Assembly (NCBI GenBank): GCA_022843545.1
Contig: JALHNL010000001.1
Span: forward strand, 1-64,000
Direction of reading: 5' to 3'
Source: Phycisphaerales bacterium
GTDB lineage: Bacteria; Planctomycetota; Phycisphaerae; Phycisphaerales; UBA1924
Length of the DNA: 64,000 nucleotides
Position 1 is the first letter of the stretch, and each line of letters opens with the position of its first letter. Below, piece after piece: positions 9,127 through 17,374 of the stretch. The notes under the pieces are model-generated. The model did not search any database, was not told the DNA's origin, and saw only the letters and a list, made by a program, of their open reading frames with translations. The translations under genes and the position numbers were made by a program.

Positions 9127-10374
9127 TCAACCCCGCAGCGCCGACTCCACATCCTTCACGCTCTTGGGGATCATCGCCGACATCACCTCGCACCCGCCAC
9201 GCGTCACGAGCACGTCGTCTTCGATGCGCACGCCCATCTTCTTCTCCGCGATGTACAGCCCCGGCTCGATGGTCAGCACCATGCCCGGCGACAGCGGCGT
9301 GCTGGGGTTGGCGTCGTGCACCTGCAGGCCCAGGTGATGTCCGATCCCGTGGATGTAGTAATCCTGCACCCCGCGCTTGCTGAACACCGCGCGGGTGGCG
9401 TTGTTCACGTCGGTGATGGTCGCCCCCGGCTTCACCGCCTTGATGGACGCCAGTTGCGCCTGCAGCACCAGTTCGTACAGATCACGCTGCTCGCTCGTGA
9501 AGCGCCCGCCCACGGGATACGTCCGCGTGATGTCGGCGCAGTACCCGCCATACTTGGCCCCCGAGTCGATCACCAGGAGGTCCCCCGGCTCGGTGGGCTG
9601 GTCGTTGGCGCGGTAGTGCAGCACCGTGCCGCGCAGGCCCGAGCCCACGATCGAGTCGTACGCGGTTCCGCTCGCGCCAAGCGCCCGATACGTCTCTTCC
9701 AGCGCGGTCTGGATCGCCTTCTCCCCCATCGCCAGGCGGATGGCCCCCATCGCCGCCTTGTAGCCCCCCGCGGTGATGTCGATCGCCTTGCGGATCAGCG
9801 CCACCTCCGCCGGCGACTTCACCGCCCGCATCATCGGCAGCACGCTCGTCTTGTCCTCGATCCCCACGCCCACCATCCGCTCCGCCACCTTGCGGAACGT
9901 GCCCAGGTCGGCCGACAGCGGCGCGACGTAACTGCCGAACGGATGCAGGCAGGCCAGCCGCTTGCAGCGCCGCGCCGCGCCCGCCAGCAGCTCCGGCAGC
10001 GCGGTGGTGCGCATCACGTGCTCAAACCCGTACCGCTTCTTCAGGTCCGTGCTGATCGTGTCGCGATAGCCGTCCCAGCGCTCCAGTTCCGGGTTCAGCG
10101 GGCGCAGCAGCAGCACGATCCGCCGCTCCGCGTCCTCGTTCGACGCGTCAAAGAGCACCGCCGCCCCGGGCTCGTCGGTGATGCCCGTGAGATACACGAA
10201 CATCGGGTCCGGCTCGTAGTGGTGCCCGCCCGCGTCGCCCGAGAAGATCAGCCCCACCGCCCCGCCCAGTTCCTTCTGCACTCGCGCGCGCCGCTGCGCA
10301 AACTCCGAAAGCGGGATGCCGGCGGGCCCGGCGGAGGAGGCGACGGTCTTGGGCGAGCGGGTGTTTTTGAGCAT
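9127..10374 (-). CDS. pepP: Xaa-Pro aminopeptidase (aminopeptidase P family)
   Basis: 415 residues, M24B metallopeptidase that removes N-terminal residues preceding proline. The N-terminal AMP_N domain (about 20-150) contains IFSGDAGGHHYEPDPMFVYLTGITDEPGA. The catalytic pita-bread domain shows the dinuclear metal ligands: Asp in VIDSGAKYGG, Asp in CADITRTYPVGG, His in GIGHHLGLQVHD, Glu in TIEPGLYI and Glu in VRIEDDVLV. The ATG at 10374 has TACAGT (10380-10385) exactly five bases upstream and no Shine-Dalgarno. The gene lies 27 bases downstream of tilS on the same strand, so the two may share a transcript as well as having this internal promoter. Confidence 0.94.
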   Translation of the reverse strand: MLKNTRSPKTVASSAGPAGIPLSEFAQRRARVQKELGGAVGLIFSGDAGGHHYEPDPMFVYLTGITDEPGAAVLFDASNEDAERRIVLLLRPLNPELERWDGYRDTISTDLKKRYGFEHVMRTTALPELLAGAARRCKRLACLHPFGSYVAPLSADLGTFRKVAERMVGVGIEDKTSVLPMMRAVKSPAEVALIRKAIDITAGGYKAAMGAIRLAMGEKAIQTALEETYRALGASGTAYDSIVGSGLRGTVLHYRANDQPTEPGDLLVIDSGAKYGGYCADITRTYPVGGRFTSEQRDLYELVLQAQLASIKAVKPGATITDVNNATRAVFSKRGVQDYYIHGIGHHLGLQVHDANPSTPLSPGMVLTIEPGLYIAEKKMGVRIEDDVLVTRGGCEVMSAMIPKSVKDVESALRG

Positions 10375-10401
10375 GCCGCACTGTAGGGGCGAGCCCGCCC
10401 G

Positions 10402-11397
10402 TCACGACACGACCATCACGTCCCGCGCCGTCACACGAACCCGAAGCCCCCCCACCGCGAAGACCTTGGGGTCCGTCCCCCGGCTGCGGATCGCCCGGAT
10501 CAGCCCGTCGATCTGCCGGTGCTTCGCCCGGTCGCGCCGGGCCGCCAGCCGGCGGATGAACGCTCCGAGCACCGCCGGGTCCGCCTCCCGAAGCGTGCTC
10601 CGAAGCCATCGCCCCGCGTCGGGCTTCAACTGAGCTGCCAGCCGATCAAGCAGCCCCGCCACGCGATGCTGCACGACGGCCGCATCCGCGATGCGTTCCG
10701 CCACTCGCGGCGACAGCCGCAGGAGCCCGGGGAGCACACCGCTCCGCAGCGCGGCACGCGTCCGTGTGAGGTCCGCGTTCGTCGCGTCCTCCCGCCACGT
10801 CACCCCCGCCAATCGGCACCACCGCCGGGCGTCGTCGGGCGTCACACGCAGCATCGGGCGGATCAGCGTAACCCCCGGCGCCAGCGGGCGGGCCGCGGCC
10901 GCGCCCGCCAATCCGTGCGGCCCCGCGCCGCGCAGCAGGTGCATCAGCACCGACTCCACCTGATCATGAGCATGATGGGCCGTCGCGACATACGCCAGCC
11001 CCAGCCGCCGCGCCACGCGCGCCATCGCCGCATACCGCAGCCGGCGCGCCGTGCTCTCCGCGTTCCCCCCGGCCCGGCGCGGGCGCACACGCACCACCGT
11101 CACCGGCACGCCCAGCCGCTCGCAGAGCCCGACCACCGCGTCACGATCAGTCTTCACCTCCGCCGAGGGGCGAAGGTCGTGCATGACATGCACCGCATGG
11201 ACCGGGGCCTTGGAGGCCGCCAGCGCCAAGAGCAACCCCGTTGAATCCGCCCCGCCGCTCACGCCCACCAGCGTGGGCGCGCCCGGGCCCGCGCGGGCGT
11301 GGGAGTCCGGGGTGGTCAGCCTTCGCCACGCCGAGACCGCCGCACGGGCCGCGGGGTCGCGGCGCACAACCGACAGGCTCGGGGACGGCTTCGTCAT
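10402..11397 (-). CDS. tilS: tRNA(Ile)-lysidine synthase
   Basis: 331 residues. Has the PP-loop ATP-pyrophosphatase motif VGVSGGADSTGLLLAL, then HVMHDLRPSAEVKTDRD, RRLRYAAMARVARRLG and the family signature ATAHHAHDQVESVLMHLLRGAGPHGLAGA. The enzyme converts cytidine-34 of the CAU-anticodon isoleucine tRNA to lysidine. It is shorter than E. coli TilS (about 430), having the catalytic domain and one C-terminal helical region only. I chose the ATG at 11397 (MTKPSPSLSVV); the frame stays open to 11640 but that extension is antisense to the next gene. Its 5' end faces the small membrane protein gene with about 46 bases between starts. Confidence 0.92.
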   Translation of the reverse strand: MTKPSPSLSVVRRDPAARAAVSAWRRLTTPDSHARAGPGAPTLVGVSGGADSTGLLLALAASKAPVHAVHVMHDLRPSAEVKTDRDAVVGLCERLGVPVTVVRVRPRRAGGNAESTARRLRYAAMARVARRLGLAYVATAHHAHDQVESVLMHLLRGAGPHGLAGAAAARPLAPGVTLIRPMLRVTPDDARRWCRLAGVTWREDATNADLTRTRAALRSGVLPGLLRLSPRVAERIADAAVVQHRVAGLLDRLAAQLKPDAGRWLRSTLREADPAVLGAFIRRLAARRDRAKHRQIDGLIRAIRSRGTDPKVFAVGGLRVRVTARDVMVVS

Positions 11398-11443
11398 GCG
11401 CGCCACGCCCAACGCTAGCATGACGCCCGAAAGGACGCTGAAA

Positions 11444-11977
11444 ATGACCCTGGCGGCGATCACCATCCCGGAATGGCTCCCCTGGTTGCTCATGGGTGGC
11501 GGCGGCGTGGTGGTCGTGCTCGTCGTGGGTTGGATCGCACTCACCAAGCGCGGCGAAGGCCCCTCGCCCCATGAGCGGCTCGCCAAGGCCAAGCAGCGTG
11601 CGGCGGCCCCGCGCTCCTCGCCCGCCCCCAGTCCGATCACGCCGCCCCGTTCCGACGTCCACGCGAGTCAGGCCGAGCACCTCCGCGAACTGCGGGCCAT
11701 CGGCGAAGACCTCATCCGCGAGATCGACCAGCGTGCCGAGCGCCTCGAACGCCTGCTCGCCCAGGCCGACCGGCGCATCGCCGACCTCGAACGTGCCGGC
11801 TCGCGCGGCGATTCGGGCCCCGGTGCCGCCCCCTCCGCGGAGCCCATGCGCGAGTCGGACCCCTCCGCCGATCAGATCCTCGCGCTCTCGCGTCAGGGCC
11901 TCACGCCCGTGCAGATCGCCCAGCGCACCGGCCAGGGCGTCGGCGCGGTGCAACTGGTGCTGGCCCTGCGGAAGTAA
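11444..11977 (+). CDS. Single-pass membrane protein with coiled coil and C-terminal HTH-like (DUF6115-like) segment
   Basis: 177 residues. One transmembrane helix (about 10-33) is followed by a basic Ala/Pro-rich linker, a coiled coil (LRELRAIGEDLIREIDQRAERLERLLAQADRRIADLER) and a C-terminal motif ILALSRQGLTPVQIAQRTGQGVGAVQLVLAL. The last motif matches my memory of DUF6115, a helix-turn-helix-like tail of small membrane proteins in other bacteria. ATG 11444 has AAGGA eight bases upstream; an in-frame ATG at 11420 is possible. The SDR gene follows after only six bases, so they are probably co-transcribed. Role unknown. Confidence 0.75.
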   Translation: MTLAAITIPEWLPWLLMGGGGVVVVLVVGWIALTKRGEGPSPHERLAKAKQRAAAPRSSPAPSPITPPRSDVHASQAEHLRELRAIGEDLIREIDQRAERLERLLAQADRRIADLERAGSRGDSGPGAAPSAEPMRESDPSADQILALSRQGLTPVQIAQRTGQGVGAVQLVLALRK

Positions 11978-11983
11978 GTCCGG

Positions 11984-12901
11984 ATGCCCCTCTCGTCCTT
12001 CACCCCGCCGCGCCACGTGCTCATCACCGGGGCCTCCACCGGCATCGGCTTCGCTTGTGCGCTCGACCTGGCCGCCTGCGGCTTCAGCGTCCACGCCGGC
12101 GTGCGGCGCGACCGCGACGGCGCCAGACTGCTGGAGGCCGCCGCCGCCAAAGGCCTTGCCGATCGTGTCGCCTGGCTTCCGCTCGACGTCACCGATGAAG
12201 CCGCCGTGAACCGCGCGGCCGTTGCGGTCGGCGCGGCCTGCGCCGGTCGCCTGGCCGCGCTGGTGAACAACGCCGGCGTCGTGCTCGCCGCGCCGCTGGA
12301 GGCGATGGACATGGCCGACCTGCGGAGCCAGATGGAGGTGAACTTCATCGGCGCCGCGAGCGTCACACGGGCGTGCCTCCCGCTGCTTCGGGCCTTCGCC
12401 GCCGCTTCCCCCCGCCCCCACGCCGCCCGGGTCGTCATGATGAGTTCCATCGCGGGCAAGGCCTCCCTGCCCTTCGCCTGGCCCTACTCCGCCAGCAAGC
12501 ACGCGATGGAGGCCCTGGCCGACGGCTTGCGGGTCGAACTGGGCCCCCAGGGCATCGACACCGTCCTCGTCGAGCCCGGCGCGATCAAGACGCCCATCTG
12601 GGACAAGTCCGTCAGGGCCGGCGAGCAGCGGGTGGACACGTGGGCCCCGGGCCTCCAGCAGCTCTACGGCGCAAGGCTCCAGGCCTTCGCCGAACTCGCC
12701 AAGCGGGCGGGCGAGAGGGGCATCAGCGCTGAGCATGTGTGCCGCGCCGTGCGTCTGGCCCTGCTCAGCCGAACACCCCGCGTGCGCTACCTGGTGGGCA
12801 ACGACGCACGCTCGCGAATGTGGCTGGGCAGGCTCCTGCCCGCCCGCTGGATTGACTGGGCCCTCACGCGCGCCGTCAGGGGCCGGGGCCCGACCGCCTG
12901 A
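11984..12901 (+). CDS. SDR family oxidoreductase
   Basis: 305 residues. Glycine motif ITGASTGIG near residue 14, NNAG near residue 91, Ser in VVMMSSIAGKASLP and catalytic Tyr-Lys in WPYSASKHAMEALADGLRVEL. The VEPGAIKTPIW stretch and a C-terminal extension ending in a basic RLLPARWIDW helix resemble the retinol dehydrogenase / 17-beta-hydroxysteroid-like SDR group, whose members reduce lipophilic carbonyls. GVRRDRDG after strand 2 (basic residues) suggests NADPH. It lies six bases after the small membrane protein gene. The true substrate is unknown. Confidence 0.88.
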   Translation: MPLSSFTPPRHVLITGASTGIGFACALDLAACGFSVHAGVRRDRDGARLLEAAAAKGLADRVAWLPLDVTDEAAVNRAAVAVGAACAGRLAALVNNAGVVLAAPLEAMDMADLRSQMEVNFIGAASVTRACLPLLRAFAAASPRPHAARVVMMSSIAGKASLPFAWPYSASKHAMEALADGLRVELGPQGIDTVLVEPGAIKTPIWDKSVRAGEQRVDTWAPGLQQLYGARLQAFAELAKRAGERGISAEHVCRAVRLALLSRTPRVRYLVGNDARSRMWLGRLLPARWIDWALTRAVRGRGPTA

Positions 12902-12939
12902 TCCTGAGCCCGCCCACGCGGAGCGATACCGTTCCCCCT

Positions 12940-14250
12940 ATGGCCTCGATCCTCATCCGCAACGCCCGCGTCGTCTCCCCCGCGACGCCCGCTCCCACCT
13001 CCCCGGCTCTCCTCCGCGGCGAGGGCATGGACACCCTCACCGTCATCCCCCGCGCCGATGTGCTCGTGCAGGACGGCAAGATCGCTTCGGTCAAGGAACT
13101 CAAGCCGCTCAAGGGCGGCGCGCCCGCCCAGCTCGCGCGCCCCGCCCCCGCCCCGTCCGGCACCACAGTCATCGATGCCGAGGGCCGAGTGCTCATGCCC
13201 GGGTTTGTCGACGGCCACACCCACGCCTGCTGGATGGGCCCCGAAGTGCCCGGCCACCGTCCCAGCCTCGACGGGCGCATCGACGAGTGGGAAATGAAGC
13301 GCAAGGGCGTGCCCTATCTCAAGATTCTCGAAAAGGGCGGCGGCATCATGGCCAGCGTCCGCGCCGTCCGCGCCGCCACTCAGGAGCAACTGACCGAGCA
13401 GCTCGCCGCCCGCCTCAACCTCATGCTCAGCACCGGCACCACCACCGCCGAGGTCAAGAGCGGCTACGGGCTCAGCATGGAGGCGGAGATCAAGATGCTC
13501 CGCGCCATCCGCGCCGCCGCCCCCCACTTCCCCGGCACGATCCACCCCACCGCCCTGCTCGGCCACGCCATCGATCCCGATGTCCCCGGCTTCGTGGGCA
13601 TCACCGTCCGCCAGACCCTCCCGGCGGTCATGGGCGAGTTCCCGGGCATCACCGTCGACGCCTACTGCGAGAAAGGCGCCTGGGACGTGGAGCAGTGCGT
13701 CCTGCTCCTCAACCGCGCCCGCGAGATGGGCGGGCAGGTCCGCATCCACGCCGACCAGTTCAACGACCTGGGCATGATCCCCGCCGCCCTCAGGCTTGAC
13801 GCCCGCAGCGTCGACCACCTCGAAGCCACGGGCAAGGAGCACCTGCTCGCCCTGTCCCAGTCGCCCAAGACCGCCGGCGTCATGCTCCCCGCCTGCGGCT
13901 TCCACATGGACAACCGCTACGCCCGCGGCCGCCGGTTCATCATCGACGGCGGCGCCCTCTGCCTCGCCACCAACTACAACCCGGGCTCCGCCCCCTGCTC
14001 GTCCATGCCCATGATCATCGCCCTGGCGGTCCGCCACCTGGGGCTCTCCGTCGCCGAAGCGATCACTGCCACCACCGTCAACCCCGCCCGCCTGCTCGGG
14101 TTCACTGATCGCGGCGTGATCGCCCCCGGCCAGCGGGCCGACCTCCTGCTGCTCCGCCACACCGACGAGCGGGCCCTGGGCTTTGAGTTCGGCTCCAGCC
14201 CCGTGGACAAGGTGATCTGCGCCGGCACGCTGATCGACCCGCGCCGGTAA
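12940..14250 (+). CDS. hutI: Imidazolonepropionase
   Basis: 436 residues, amidohydrolase superfamily; hydrolyses 4-imidazolone-5-propanoate to N-formimino-glutamate in histidine breakdown. Motifs: metal-binding HTH in GFVDGHTHACWMG, substrate loop EVKSGYGL, IHPTALLGHA, metal His in RIHADQFND, SVDHLEATG, and the HutI-specific ATNYNPGSAPCSSMP. It is about 30 residues longer than usual because of an Ala/Pro-rich insertion near residues 15-70. No hutH, hutU or hutG lies nearby, so the pathway genes are dispersed. TACCGT (12927-12932) seven bases before the ATG suggests a leaderless transcript. Confidence 0.95.
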   Translation: MASILIRNARVVSPATPAPTSPALLRGEGMDTLTVIPRADVLVQDGKIASVKELKPLKGGAPAQLARPAPAPSGTTVIDAEGRVLMPGFVDGHTHACWMGPEVPGHRPSLDGRIDEWEMKRKGVPYLKILEKGGGIMASVRAVRAATQEQLTEQLAARLNLMLSTGTTTAEVKSGYGLSMEAEIKMLRAIRAAAPHFPGTIHPTALLGHAIDPDVPGFVGITVRQTLPAVMGEFPGITVDAYCEKGAWDVEQCVLLLNRAREMGGQVRIHADQFNDLGMIPAALRLDARSVDHLEATGKEHLLALSQSPKTAGVMLPACGFHMDNRYARGRRFIIDGGALCLATNYNPGSAPCSSMPMIIALAVRHLGLSVAEAITATTVNPARLLGFTDRGVIAPGQRADLLLLRHTDERALGFEFGSSPVDKVICAGTLIDPRR

Positions 14251-14330
14251 AGCTCGGGGCCGAAAACCGCCGATGCACACTGATCGCGCCCATGGACGGG
14301 CGCGCGACCCGCACCACGGATGGAGCCGGA

Positions 14331-14768
14331 ATGGGCAGCGTCGAAGGTCTCAAGCCGATTCGTCAGGCGGGCGTCCTGCCCCTGCGTCGCACGCCGGGGG
14401 GCTACGAAGTGCTGCTGATCACCAACCGATCCGGCAGGTGGATCGTCCCCAAGGGCATGATCGACGAGGGCCAGACCGCCCGTCAGGCCGCCGCCGTCGA
14501 AGCCCGCGAAGAGGCGGGCGTCCGCGGGCTCATCGGCCGGCGCCTGGGCCGCTACGACTACGTCAAGTCCGCCCGCCTCCACCGCGTCGAACTCTTCGCC
14601 ATGCTCGTGCGTCAGGAACTGCAGGAGTGGGATGAGCAGCACAAGCGCCGCCGGCGCTGGGTGACCTTGTCCGTCGCCGTTCAACTCGTCGCCCACCAGC
14701 GCGGCCTGGTCGAGGTGCTCTCGGGCGTCGAGCGCCGCGCCACGCGCGCCCGCACCAAGGCCGCTTGA
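14331..14768 (+). CDS. NUDIX hydrolase
   Basis: 145 residues. The Nudix box is complete: KGMIDEGQTARQAAAVEAREEAGV (G-x5-E-x7-R-E-x2-E-E-x-G). The beta-strand context RQAGVLPLRRTPGGYEVLLITNRSGRWIVPKG and the tail with KRRRRWVTLSVAVQLV are those of the diphosphoinositol-polyphosphate / Ap4A-type subgroup, which cleaves nucleoside diphosphates linked to another group. The substrate is not certain. The ATG at 14331 has GGAG seven bases upstream; an in-frame ATG at 14292 lacks one. ruvC follows after 17 bases. Confidence 0.9.
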   Translation: MGSVEGLKPIRQAGVLPLRRTPGGYEVLLITNRSGRWIVPKGMIDEGQTARQAAAVEAREEAGVRGLIGRRLGRYDYVKSARLHRVELFAMLVRQELQEWDEQHKRRRRWVTLSVAVQLVAHQRGLVEVLSGVERRATRARTKAA

Positions 14769-14785
14769 CCCGCTATCGTGTCCTT

Positions 14786-15310
14786 ATGCCCCGCGTGCTC
14801 GGCATCGATCCCGGTTCGCTGCTCACGGGCTTCGGCTGCGTCGAGTCCGCTGATCCCGCGGGCTTCCGCCCCAAACTCGTCGACGCCGGCGTCATCCGCC
14901 TCAAGCGCGAATGGCGCCTCCCCGACCGGCTCCTCCAACTCCACGAAGACCTCACCGGCATCATCCGCGACCTCAAGCCCGAGGTCATCGCGGTCGAGGC
15001 CCTTTTCACCCACTACCAGAAGCCCGCGCCGGTCATCGTCATGGGCCACGCCCGCGGAGTGATCCTCCTCGCCGCCAAACAGGCCGGCGCGCCCCTGGTT
15101 GAACTCCGCCCCGCCGCCGTCAAAAAGGCCACCACCGGCTTCGGCAACGCCAAGAAGGCCCAGATGCAGCAGGCCGTCGCGCTCGAGTTCGGCATCGCCC
15201 CCCCCAAGCCCGCCGACATCGCCGACGCCCTCGCCGTCGCCCTGTGCGCCCTGCGCCGCGGCTCGGTCCTCGAGGCCACCGCCGGTCTCGCCGGCCGCGG
15301 TCAATCCTGA
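14786..15310 (+). CDS. ruvC: Holliday junction resolvase RuvC
   Basis: 174 residues, standard RuvC length. RNase H-like fold with the first catalytic Asp in VLGIDPGSLLTGFG, catalytic Glu in IAVEALFTHYQKP, the GHARGVILLAA helix, the KKATTGFGNAKKAQMQ DNA-contact segment, and the final Asp in PADIADALAVALCAL. It cuts Holliday junctions in recombination together with RuvAB; ruvA and ruvB are not in the window. ATG 14786 is preceded by TATCGT (14774-14779) six bases upstream. Its last ten bases overlap the 3' end of the convergent STAS gene. Confidence 0.95.
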   Translation: MPRVLGIDPGSLLTGFGCVESADPAGFRPKLVDAGVIRLKREWRLPDRLLQLHEDLTGIIRDLKPEVIAVEALFTHYQKPAPVIVMGHARGVILLAAKQAGAPLVELRPAAVKKATTGFGNAKKAQMQQAVALEFGIAPPKPADIADALAVALCALRRGSVLEATAGLAGRGQS

Positions 15311-15642
15311 AGCTGCAGCGAGGCCAGCGCCGTCATCGTGTCGGGCGCAAAGCGGAACACCCGGTCCAGCCCCGTCAGCAGCATCACCGACCACACGTTG
15401 TCGTTGAGCGCGCACAGCACCAGCGACCGCGACTGGTCCGTCAGCCGCTTCCGCAGCCTCAGCAATTGCGCCAGGTGCGACGAACTCACGTACGACACGC
15501 CGCCGAAATTCAGCACCGCGTGCCGCGGCGACTTGCCCGCCGCCGGCGCGGTCGCCGCGAACAGGTTTGCGATCTCCTCGGAGAGCTGCGGCTCGTCCGA
15601 GAGGTCCGAAAGCACGATCTGGTCTGACCAATCTTGCGGCAT
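15301..15642 (-). CDS. STAS-domain protein (anti-sigma factor antagonist-like)
   Basis: 113 residues. A STAS-like core: HAVLNFGGVSYVSSSHLAQLLRLRKRLTDQSRSLVLCALNDNVWSVMLLTGLDRVFRFAPD. The Ser cluster in VSSSHL occupies the phosphorylatable position of SpoIIAA/RsbV-type proteins (usually D-S-S/T-G), although the usual Asp is replaced by Val, so phospho-switching is uncertain. No partner kinase or phosphatase is adjacent. The ATG at 15642 begins the conserved region; the frame is open upstream to 15741 through a repeat-containing intergenic segment and I reject that extension. It overlaps ruvC tail to tail by ten bases. Confidence 0.78.
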   Translation of the reverse strand: MPQDWSDQIVLSDLSDEPQLSEEIANLFAATAPAAGKSPRHAVLNFGGVSYVSSSHLAQLLRLRKRLTDQSRSLVLCALNDNVWSVMLLTGLDRVFRFAPDTMTALASLQLQD

Positions 15643-15708
15643 GCGGAACCCAGCATAGCCGAGCTCGTCCCCACCCGGTGGCCGACGCAAATCGCCCCCA
15701 TTCCCTAA

Positions 15709-15741
15709 GCACTGGTGGCACAGGCGTCCCTGCCTGTGCAT
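15709..15741. repeat. Dispersed hairpin repeat (GGTGGCNCAGGCGTCCC family)
   Basis: Contains GCACAGGC (15718-15725), a six-base loop GTCCCT and GCCTGTGC (15732-15739), a perfect eight-base-pair hairpin. The flanking phrase GGTGGCACAGGCGTCCC is nearly repeated on the minus strand at 54975-55000 (GGTGGCCCAGGCGTCCC). It lies in the spacer upstream of the STAS gene. Confidence 0.7.
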
Positions 15742-15801
15742 CTTCGGACCGCACTACGCCCCGCTTTCGGTGTAGACCCCAATCCCGGCCAGCCCCAGCC
15801 C

Positions 15802-16392
15802 TCACCCCACCGTCTTGCTCATGATCAAGCTGATGTAGTTCGTGTACGGCCACTTCCACGTCCCGACGATCCGGTAGCCGCGCCGCTTGTAGAAGTCCCG
15901 CAACTGATCATCCGGCTCGGCCATCGACAGGCCCAGTTCCTGGTTGCCGGCTTCCGCCGCCCGCGACTCCACCTTGGCCAGCAGCATCTGCCCGATCCCG
16001 CGCCCCTGCATCTCCGGGTCCACGGCGAGTTGCGAAAAACTCGCCACGCCCGGGCGCATGAACCAAGGCGGGCCTTCGTCGGGTTCGTTCTCGTTCAGGA
16101 TGATCACGCCGATCGGACGCCCGGGGTCTTCCTCGCCGAACGCGAGATAGCACTCGCCGCTGGCGCAGCGCCGGCGGGTCACGTCATCGTCCTGCCTGGC
16201 GGCGAGCGGGCGAAGGCCCAGGCTCACCTGCCTGGCGTACGCCCGGTGCAAGAGCGCGGTGATCAGCGGGATGGGGTCGGCCTCGGTCAGCCGGCGGACG
16301 ACCACCGGCGGGCGCGTGGGCACCGACCCGTTCCCCGCGGGCGTGGCCGCCGGGGTGTTCGGGTGGGCGTCGGGCTGGCCACGCGGGGTCAT
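15802..16392 (-). CDS. GNAT family N-acetyltransferase
   Basis: 196 residues. After a Pro/Thr-rich N terminus, a GNAT domain with VASFSQLAVDPEMQGRGIGQMLLAKVESRAAEAG (acetyl-CoA loop Q-x-x-G-x-G) and a motif B region MAEPDDQLRDFYKRRGYRIVGTWKWPYTNY. Substrate unknown. The ATG at 16392 lies only 24 bases from the divergent thioesterase start. A minus-strand TAGAGT box (16401-16406) eight bases upstream is the likely promoter. The frame is open far upstream, antisense to the thioesterase gene, and that extension is rejected. Confidence 0.87.
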   Translation of the reverse strand: MTPRGQPDAHPNTPAATPAGNGSVPTRPPVVVRRLTEADPIPLITALLHRAYARQVSLGLRPLAARQDDDVTRRRCASGECYLAFGEEDPGRPIGVIILNENEPDEGPPWFMRPGVASFSQLAVDPEMQGRGIGQMLLAKVESRAAEAGNQELGLSMAEPDDQLRDFYKRRGYRIVGTWKWPYTNYISLIMSKTVG

Positions 16393-16400
16393 GGGTAAAG

Positions 16401-16410
16401 ACTCTAGACT
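16401..16410. promoter_or_regulatory. Back-to-back overlapping -10 boxes of a divergent pair
   Basis: The ten bases ACTCTAGACT hold TAGACT for the plus-strand thioesterase gene (16405-16410, six bases before its ATG) and TAGAGT for the minus-strand GNAT gene (16406-16401, eight bases before its ATG). They share the central TA, and only 24 bases separate the two start codons. Neither gene has a Shine-Dalgarno. The call rests on similarity to the TAnnnT boxes seen before other genes here. Confidence 0.5.
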
Positions 16411-16416
16411 CACGCG

Positions 16417-16899
16417 ATGAAGCCCGGAGTCCAGCGCATCGAGCCGCCCGCCCCCACTTCGCCCGTGCCTACGTCGGGCACGCTGCGCCTGCGCCCGCGC
16501 TACAGCGAGTGCGACCCGATGGGCGTCGTGCACCACGCGGCGTATGTCCCCTGGCTCGAACTGGGCCGCACCGAACTGCTCCGCGCCGCCGGCGTCACCT
16601 ACGCCCAGCTCGAAGCCGCGGGTGTGTTCCTGGTGATCATCGGGCTGGAAGTGAAGTACCGCCGCCCCGCCCGGTATGACGAGGAACTCGAAGTCCGCAC
16701 CACCGTGACCCGGGCCACCCGAGTCAAGATCGAGCACGCCTACGAGATCGTCCGCGTCGCGGACGGTGAGGTGCTGGTGACGGCGAACACGACGCTGGCC
16801 TGCGTGGATGGCGAGGGCCGCGTGCGGGTGCTGCCGGAGTGGCTGGTGGCTCCTCAGCACCCGCCCCATCACACCGACCGTCGCGATACCGTGTCCTGA
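16417..16899 (+). CDS. Acyl-CoA thioesterase (YbgC / 4-hydroxybenzoyl-CoA thioesterase type)
   Basis: 160 residues, hot-dog fold. The signature RPRYSECDPMGVVHHAAYVPWLELGRTELLR corresponds to the YbgC/4HBT motif (D-x-x-G-V-V-x-H-x-x-Y) with the catalytic Asp in CDPMG. It continues with FLVIIGLEVKYRRPARYDEELEVRTTVTR and strands to VTANTTLACVDGEGR. Such enzymes hydrolyse acyl-CoA thioesters, often beside envelope genes, but no tol-pal cluster is present here. The first 23 residues are Pro-rich and not conserved. ATG 16417 has TAGACT six bases upstream and no Shine-Dalgarno. Confidence 0.88.
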   Translation: MKPGVQRIEPPAPTSPVPTSGTLRLRPRYSECDPMGVVHHAAYVPWLELGRTELLRAAGVTYAQLEAAGVFLVIIGLEVKYRRPARYDEELEVRTTVTRATRVKIEHAYEIVRVADGEVLVTANTTLACVDGEGRVRVLPEWLVAPQHPPHHTDRRDTVS

Positions 16900-16914
16900 A
16901 CAGGAGTGCGAGTC

Positions 16915-17337
16915 ATGGAACTGAATGTCCTCGGTGTTCATCGGGTGGACGTCTCCGCCAAAGAGATCAAGTTTGCCATCGAGACCGGGCTGACCGGCAA
17001 GCACCTCAAGGATCACTTGGCCGGGCTGCGCCTTATCGAGGTGCTGTGCACCGCGCCCCCCAAGCGGTTTGACGCCGGATTGCTCGGGCAGTACGCCAAG
17101 TCGAAGCCCGACGGGCGCAGCCAGATCGCGTACGACGAGCGCTTCCTGACCGCCGACGCGGCCCGGGAGATTCAGCCGGATGAGGCCGCCAAGGCGAGCG
17201 TGTTCCGCGTCGCGTTCTTTCTGCACTTCGTGAATTCCGGCAAGCCGCTGAAGTACGCTCGGGTCGAGGCGTCGCTCCCGCCGGTCACTCCCGCTCCGGC
17301 CCGGCTCAGGAAGCTGTGCAAGTACGCGTTTCCCTGA
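16915..17337 (+). CDS. Hypothetical protein (140 residues)
   Basis: A soluble protein beginning MELNVLGVHRVDVSAKEIKFAIETGL, with Lys/Asp-rich and Ala-rich helical stretches and a hydrophobic VFRVAFFLHF segment near residue 100. No family recognised. ATG 16915 is preceded by CAGGAG (16901-16906) with eight-base spacing, better than an in-frame GTG at 16906. It follows the thioesterase gene by 15 bases, so it is probably co-transcribed, and is separated from aconitase by 88 bases holding a likely regulatory dyad. Confidence 0.7.
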   Translation: MELNVLGVHRVDVSAKEIKFAIETGLTGKHLKDHLAGLRLIEVLCTAPPKRFDAGLLGQYAKSKPDGRSQIAYDERFLTADAAREIQPDEAAKASVFRVAFFLHFVNSGKPLKYARVEASLPPVTPAPARLRKLCKYAFP

Positions 17338-17374
17338 TTACTTCTGTCTATCGAAGTACTCACCGTCATTGATT

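Noticed and set aside
11398-11640. An 81-residue N-terminal extension of TilS
   Set aside because: The extension is antisense to the small membrane protein gene and precedes the normal TilS start region. ATG 11397 gives a protein beginning shortly before the PP-loop.
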